A stretch of DNA of 17,044 nt. It comes from an uncultured Coprococcus sp. GTDB lineage: Bacteria; Bacillota; Clostridia; Lachnospirales; Lachnospiraceae. Of the stretch, positions 14,842-17,044 are shown piece after piece. The stretch spans positions 1 through 17,044 of the forward strand of contig USSH01000020.1 of NCBI GenBank assembly GCA_900557435.1, read 5' to 3'. Positions within the stretch are counted from its first letter, which is position 1. Each line of letters begins with the position of its first letter. The notes under the pieces are model-generated. The model saw nothing but the letters and a program-made list of their open reading frames with translations. It had not been told where the DNA came from and did no database searches. The position numbers and the translations under genes are program-made.

Positions 14842-15789
14842 TCAGTCTCTAAGTTCCTTGCCTGTGATCTCAAGGAACACATCATTGAGTGTCGGGAGCT
14901 CCGTGACTACCCTGCCAAATGATATGTCATGCTCCTTGAAAAATTCCATGAGCCTCACCAGATTGTGTCTTCCGCCGGAATATCTAAGTGTCAGCATGCC
15001 TCCGTTATATTCGTCCTCATACACATGTGGCTGACTGCGAAGCTCTGACATCTGTTCGTCTGTAAGTCCAAGCACCTCAACCTTTATGGTCTCCGTGTTC
15101 TTGATCATCTTCTTGAGCTCATCCTTCGTTCCGACTGCAACAGATTTACCTTTGTCCATGATGACTATCCTGTCGCAAATCTGCTCGACCTCCTCCATAT
15201 AATGAGAGGTGTAAACTATAGTTGCCCCCTCCTCATTCAGACGTTTTATCCCCTCAAGTATTCTGTTGCGGCTCTGCGGATCCACCGCCACCGTCGGTTC
15301 ATCGAAAAATATAAGCTTTGGCTTATGCGCTATTCCGCAAGCTATGTTCAGTCTTCTGAGAAGTCCGCCTGAAAGTTTCTTAGGCAGAAACTTTCTGTAG
15401 TCCGCTATGTCCACAAAATCCATGGTCTCCTCAACGCATCTGCGTCTCTTCTCCTTATCCTTGATATAAAGACCACAGAAATAATCTATATTCTCATACA
15501 CGGTGAGCTCATCAAAAACTGCCACATCCTGCATGACAACTCCAATCTCCCTCTTGATATCGTAGCTGTCTGGCTTCATCTCTTTTCCAAATACTTTTAT
15601 GTCCCCCTTGTCAAATGTGAGCAGGGACAATATACAGTTTACCGTTGTTGTCTTGCCAGATCCATTCGGTCCGAGCAAGCCAAGTATCTCTCCTTCCTTA
15701 ACCGTCAGGCTGAAATGATCCAGCGCCAGCAGATCCTTATATCGCTTTACCAGATTGGTAACCTCTATTGCATTTTCTGAATTACTCAT
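14842..15789 (-). CDS. ABC exporter ATP-binding subunit (LnrL-like)
   Basis: 315 residues. Walker A GPNGSGKTT (40-48), Q-loop Gln87, signature LSGGLLRRL (139-147, with Leu where Gln is usual), Walker B LIFFDEP (159-165), D-loop VAVDPQ (usual GLDP) and switch His196 (TSHYMEE). After the ATPase core a C-terminal domain of about 80 residues is typical of antibiotic-resistance (DrrA-type) exporters. AGGAGG lies six bases before the ATG. First gene of the exporter operon, divergent from a sensor kinase, which is the common layout for kinase-controlled resistance pumps. It supplies energy to the two permeases that follow. Confidence 0.92.
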   Translation of the reverse strand: MSNSENAIEVTNLVKRYKDLLALDHFSLTVKEGEILGLLGPNGSGKTTTVNCILSLLTFDKGDIKVFGKEMKPDSYDIKREIGVVMQDVAVFDELTVYENIDYFCGLYIKDKEKRRRCVEETMDFVDIADYRKFLPKKLSGGLLRRLNIACGIAHKPKLIFFDEPTVAVDPQSRNRILEGIKRLNEEGATIVYTSHYMEEVEQICDRIVIMDKGKSVAVGTKDELKKMIKNTETIKVEVLGLTDEQMSELRSQPHVYEDEYNGGMLTLRYSGGRHNLVRLMEFFKEHDISFGRVVTELPTLNDVFLEITGKELRD

Positions 15790-15903
15790 ATATATCCTCC
15801 TGTTTTGATATCCTGTTTTTTGACCCTCATTATCTTATGAGTGTCGTTCATAACATGATAGTCTGCACGCATCAGCATGCTACATTCTTTATTACATGCT
15901 CTC

Positions 15904-15937
15904 ATTATATACACCCTTGATCTGTTTTCACAGTGAA
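15904..15937 (-). promoter_or_regulatory. Exporter promoter with palindromic operator
   Basis: Minus-strand -10 TATAAT (15909-15904), 17-base spacer, weak -35 TGTGAA (15932-15927). The -35 lies inside the perfect palindrome TTCACAGTGAA (15927-15937). A second palindrome, TGACATTTGTCA, lies 19 bases further upstream (15957-15968). A weak -35 with adjacent dyads fits activation by the NarL-type regulator expected beside the divergent kinase. Confidence 0.5.
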
Positions 15938-15956
15938 CAACGTCATCTTCACAATG

Positions 15957-15968
15957 TGACATTTGTCA
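15957..15968. promoter_or_regulatory. Second palindrome in the exporter/kinase control region
   Basis: TGACATTTGTCA, two perfect 5-base arms around TT. The midpoints of this and TTCACAGTGAA are about 30 bases apart, close to three helical turns, so the two could be bound together. No convincing plus-strand promoter for the kinase could be fixed in 15969-16080, although TATAAT occurs at 15994-15999 and TATACT at 16006-16011. Confidence 0.4.
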
Positions 15969-16091
15969 TGTTTATTTTTCCCTCATATTTATTTATAATA
16001 ATTATTATACTAGGCTGCACACACTGCCTGGCACGACTATTCAGACAGCACGATATATACTACAGCATTTTCTACATTATGGAGAATAATT

Positions 16092-17044
16092 ATGAAACAC
16101 CTCATCAACAAAGGACTCCTGCTGGTCTCAGCATTTGTCATGATATATGCGCATAATACTGCCACGGACACCCGGCTCATCATCGCACTGCTCCTGTCGC
16201 TCATTGCCGGTGCGGTCTATCCGGCACTTGCGGGGATCTCCGCAGTGGACAGAGCCACCACGAAGGGCACCGAGAACCACAGCAGAATATATCCATACAT
16301 ATGCGAGGCACTGGTATGCGCGTATCTTGTATCCACATTCTGGCTGCACCCAGTTTATATGTTCGTGTCCATAGTCAGCTACGACATGTACAGATACAGA
16401 CAACGGCTGTCACCAGTCATACTTGTCCTGTTATCCATATACATGTGCGTCAACTATCCTCTGATGTCAGTTCTCCCGCAGATATGCCTCATCGCATTCT
16501 CATTTGCTATGAGCGTGTACTGCTGCCGGATAAATCTGCTGAGGGCGGAGCTTCTTGCCATGAGAGACAATACTGCAGAACACGACATGCTGGTTGCACA
16601 GAACACACGCCAGTTGCTGGAAAATCAGGACAACATGGTGCTCACCGCCACCCTGTCAGAGCGAAACAGGATTGCCCGGGAGATTCATGACAATGTCGGT
16701 CATATGCTCACCAGATCCATACTTCAGACCGGTGCCATCAAAGTTATCAACAAAGATGAGCGTCTTGAGAAGCCCCTGGCACAGCTGCAATCTACGCTGG
16801 ATACCGCCATGGACAGCATGAGAAAAAGTGTCCACGATCTACACGATGAATCCATAGACCTGCGCACTGCCCTAGATGATGTGATCAACAACGTCAGCGA
16901 CATGGACATCTACATGGATTACGACATGTCAGATAAGCTTCCAAGAGAGATCAAATACTCATTCATCAACATAGTAAAGGAAGCTATTAACAATACGCTG
17001 AAGCACAGCAACGGCGACCATATGGATATCCGCGTGCGGGAACA
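16092..17044 (+). CDS. NarL/LiaS-type sensor histidine kinase (C-terminus off window)
   Basis: Starts at ATG 16092 with GGAGA six bases upstream and is open to the window end (317 codons). The N-terminal part (about 1-150) has four or five hydrophobic segments with very short loops and no extracytoplasmic sensor domain, so it is an intramembrane-sensing kinase. A coiled linker (about 150-185) leads to the HisKA_3 dimerisation domain ERNRIAREIHDNVGHML with phosphoacceptor His199. The start of the ATPase domain has the N-box IVKEAINNTLKHS (about 294-306). The G boxes and partner regulator lie beyond the edge. Architecture and position opposite an LnrLMN-like exporter match LnrJ or LiaS. It probably senses membrane-active compounds and switches on the exporter. 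Confidence 0.9.
   Translation, partial: MKHLINKGLLLVSAFVMIYAHNTATDTRLIIALLLSLIAGAVYPALAGISAVDRATTKGTENHSRIYPYICEALVCAYLVSTFWLHPVYMFVSIVSYDMYRYRQRLSPVILVLLSIYMCVNYPLMSVLPQICLIAFSFAMSVYCCRINLLRAELLAMRDNTAEHDMLVAQNTRQLLENQDNMVLTATLSERNRIAREIHDNVGHMLTRSILQTGAIKVINKDERLEKPLAQLQSTLDTAMDSMRKSVHDLHDESIDLRTALDDVINNVSDMDIYMDYDMSDKLPREIKYSFINIVKEAINNTLKHSNGDHMDIRVRE

Noticed and set aside
16128..16403. 91-codon minus-strand frame within the sensor kinase
   Set aside because: Lies entirely opposite the start of a kinase with clear motifs; no ribosome binding site or family resemblance.

Overview
The window looks like two unrelated genomes joined near position 1065-1075. Bases 1 to about 1070 carry Bacteroidota-style (Prevotella/Bacteroides-like) sequence on the minus strand: the N-terminal two-thirds or more of a Hanks-type Ser/Thr protein kinase with no Shine-Dalgarno, and the C-terminal tail of a small membrane protein. 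From about 1071 to the end the sequence is that of a low- to mid-GC Gram-positive, most likely Lachnospiraceae (Coprococcus/Eubacterium-like). This is inferred from strong AGGAGG ribosome binding sites, TTG/GTG starts, consensus sigma-A promoters, U-tailed terminators and the character of the proteins. The junction cuts a sensor histidine kinase, so an assembly or cloning chimera is the simplest explanation.

Layout of the Firmicutes part. (a) 1050-2904, minus: a comEA-like lipoprotein, an OmpR/PhoB response regulator and the truncated histidine kinase, in one operon with two predicted promoters, one carrying a palindrome over its -35. (b) 3254-6736, minus: argC, argJ and argB, three steps of the cyclic (acetyl-recycling) ornithine branch of arginine synthesis. 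A perfect hairpin terminates this group. (c) 6737-7318: a divergent control region in which argC and argG promoters have the same design, each with a -35 inside a copy of TTGCATAATATACA (putative ArgR boxes). (d) 7319-8557, plus: argG. (e) 8628-9152, minus: an AT-rich gene for a small protein resembling the BECR-type nuclease domains of phage and polymorphic toxin proteins. It converges on argG and shares its terminator hairpin. (f) 9492-12240, minus: a secreted GH13 alpha-amylase-family lipoprotein with a highly structured 5' leader, followed by an NAD-dependent epimerase/dehydratase-like protein and a UUCG-loop terminator. (g) 12414-15789, minus: an ABC exporter of one ATPase and two ABC-2 permeases, and, divergently from 16092 to the window end, a NarL/LiaS-type sensor kinase that is cut by the window edge. 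Protein sizes and order in (g) match the linearmycin-resistance LnrLMN exporter with its LnrJ kinase, so this is probably a self-regulated antimicrobial or lipid-targeting-compound resistance module.

No rRNA, tRNA, CRISPR array, insertion sequence or prophage structure was seen. The arginine genes are textbook. The items most worth a second look are the junction, the mirror-image arginine control region, the structured amylase leader, the BECR-like orphan with its 11-bp direct repeats, and the palindromes in front of the exporter and the comEA operon.
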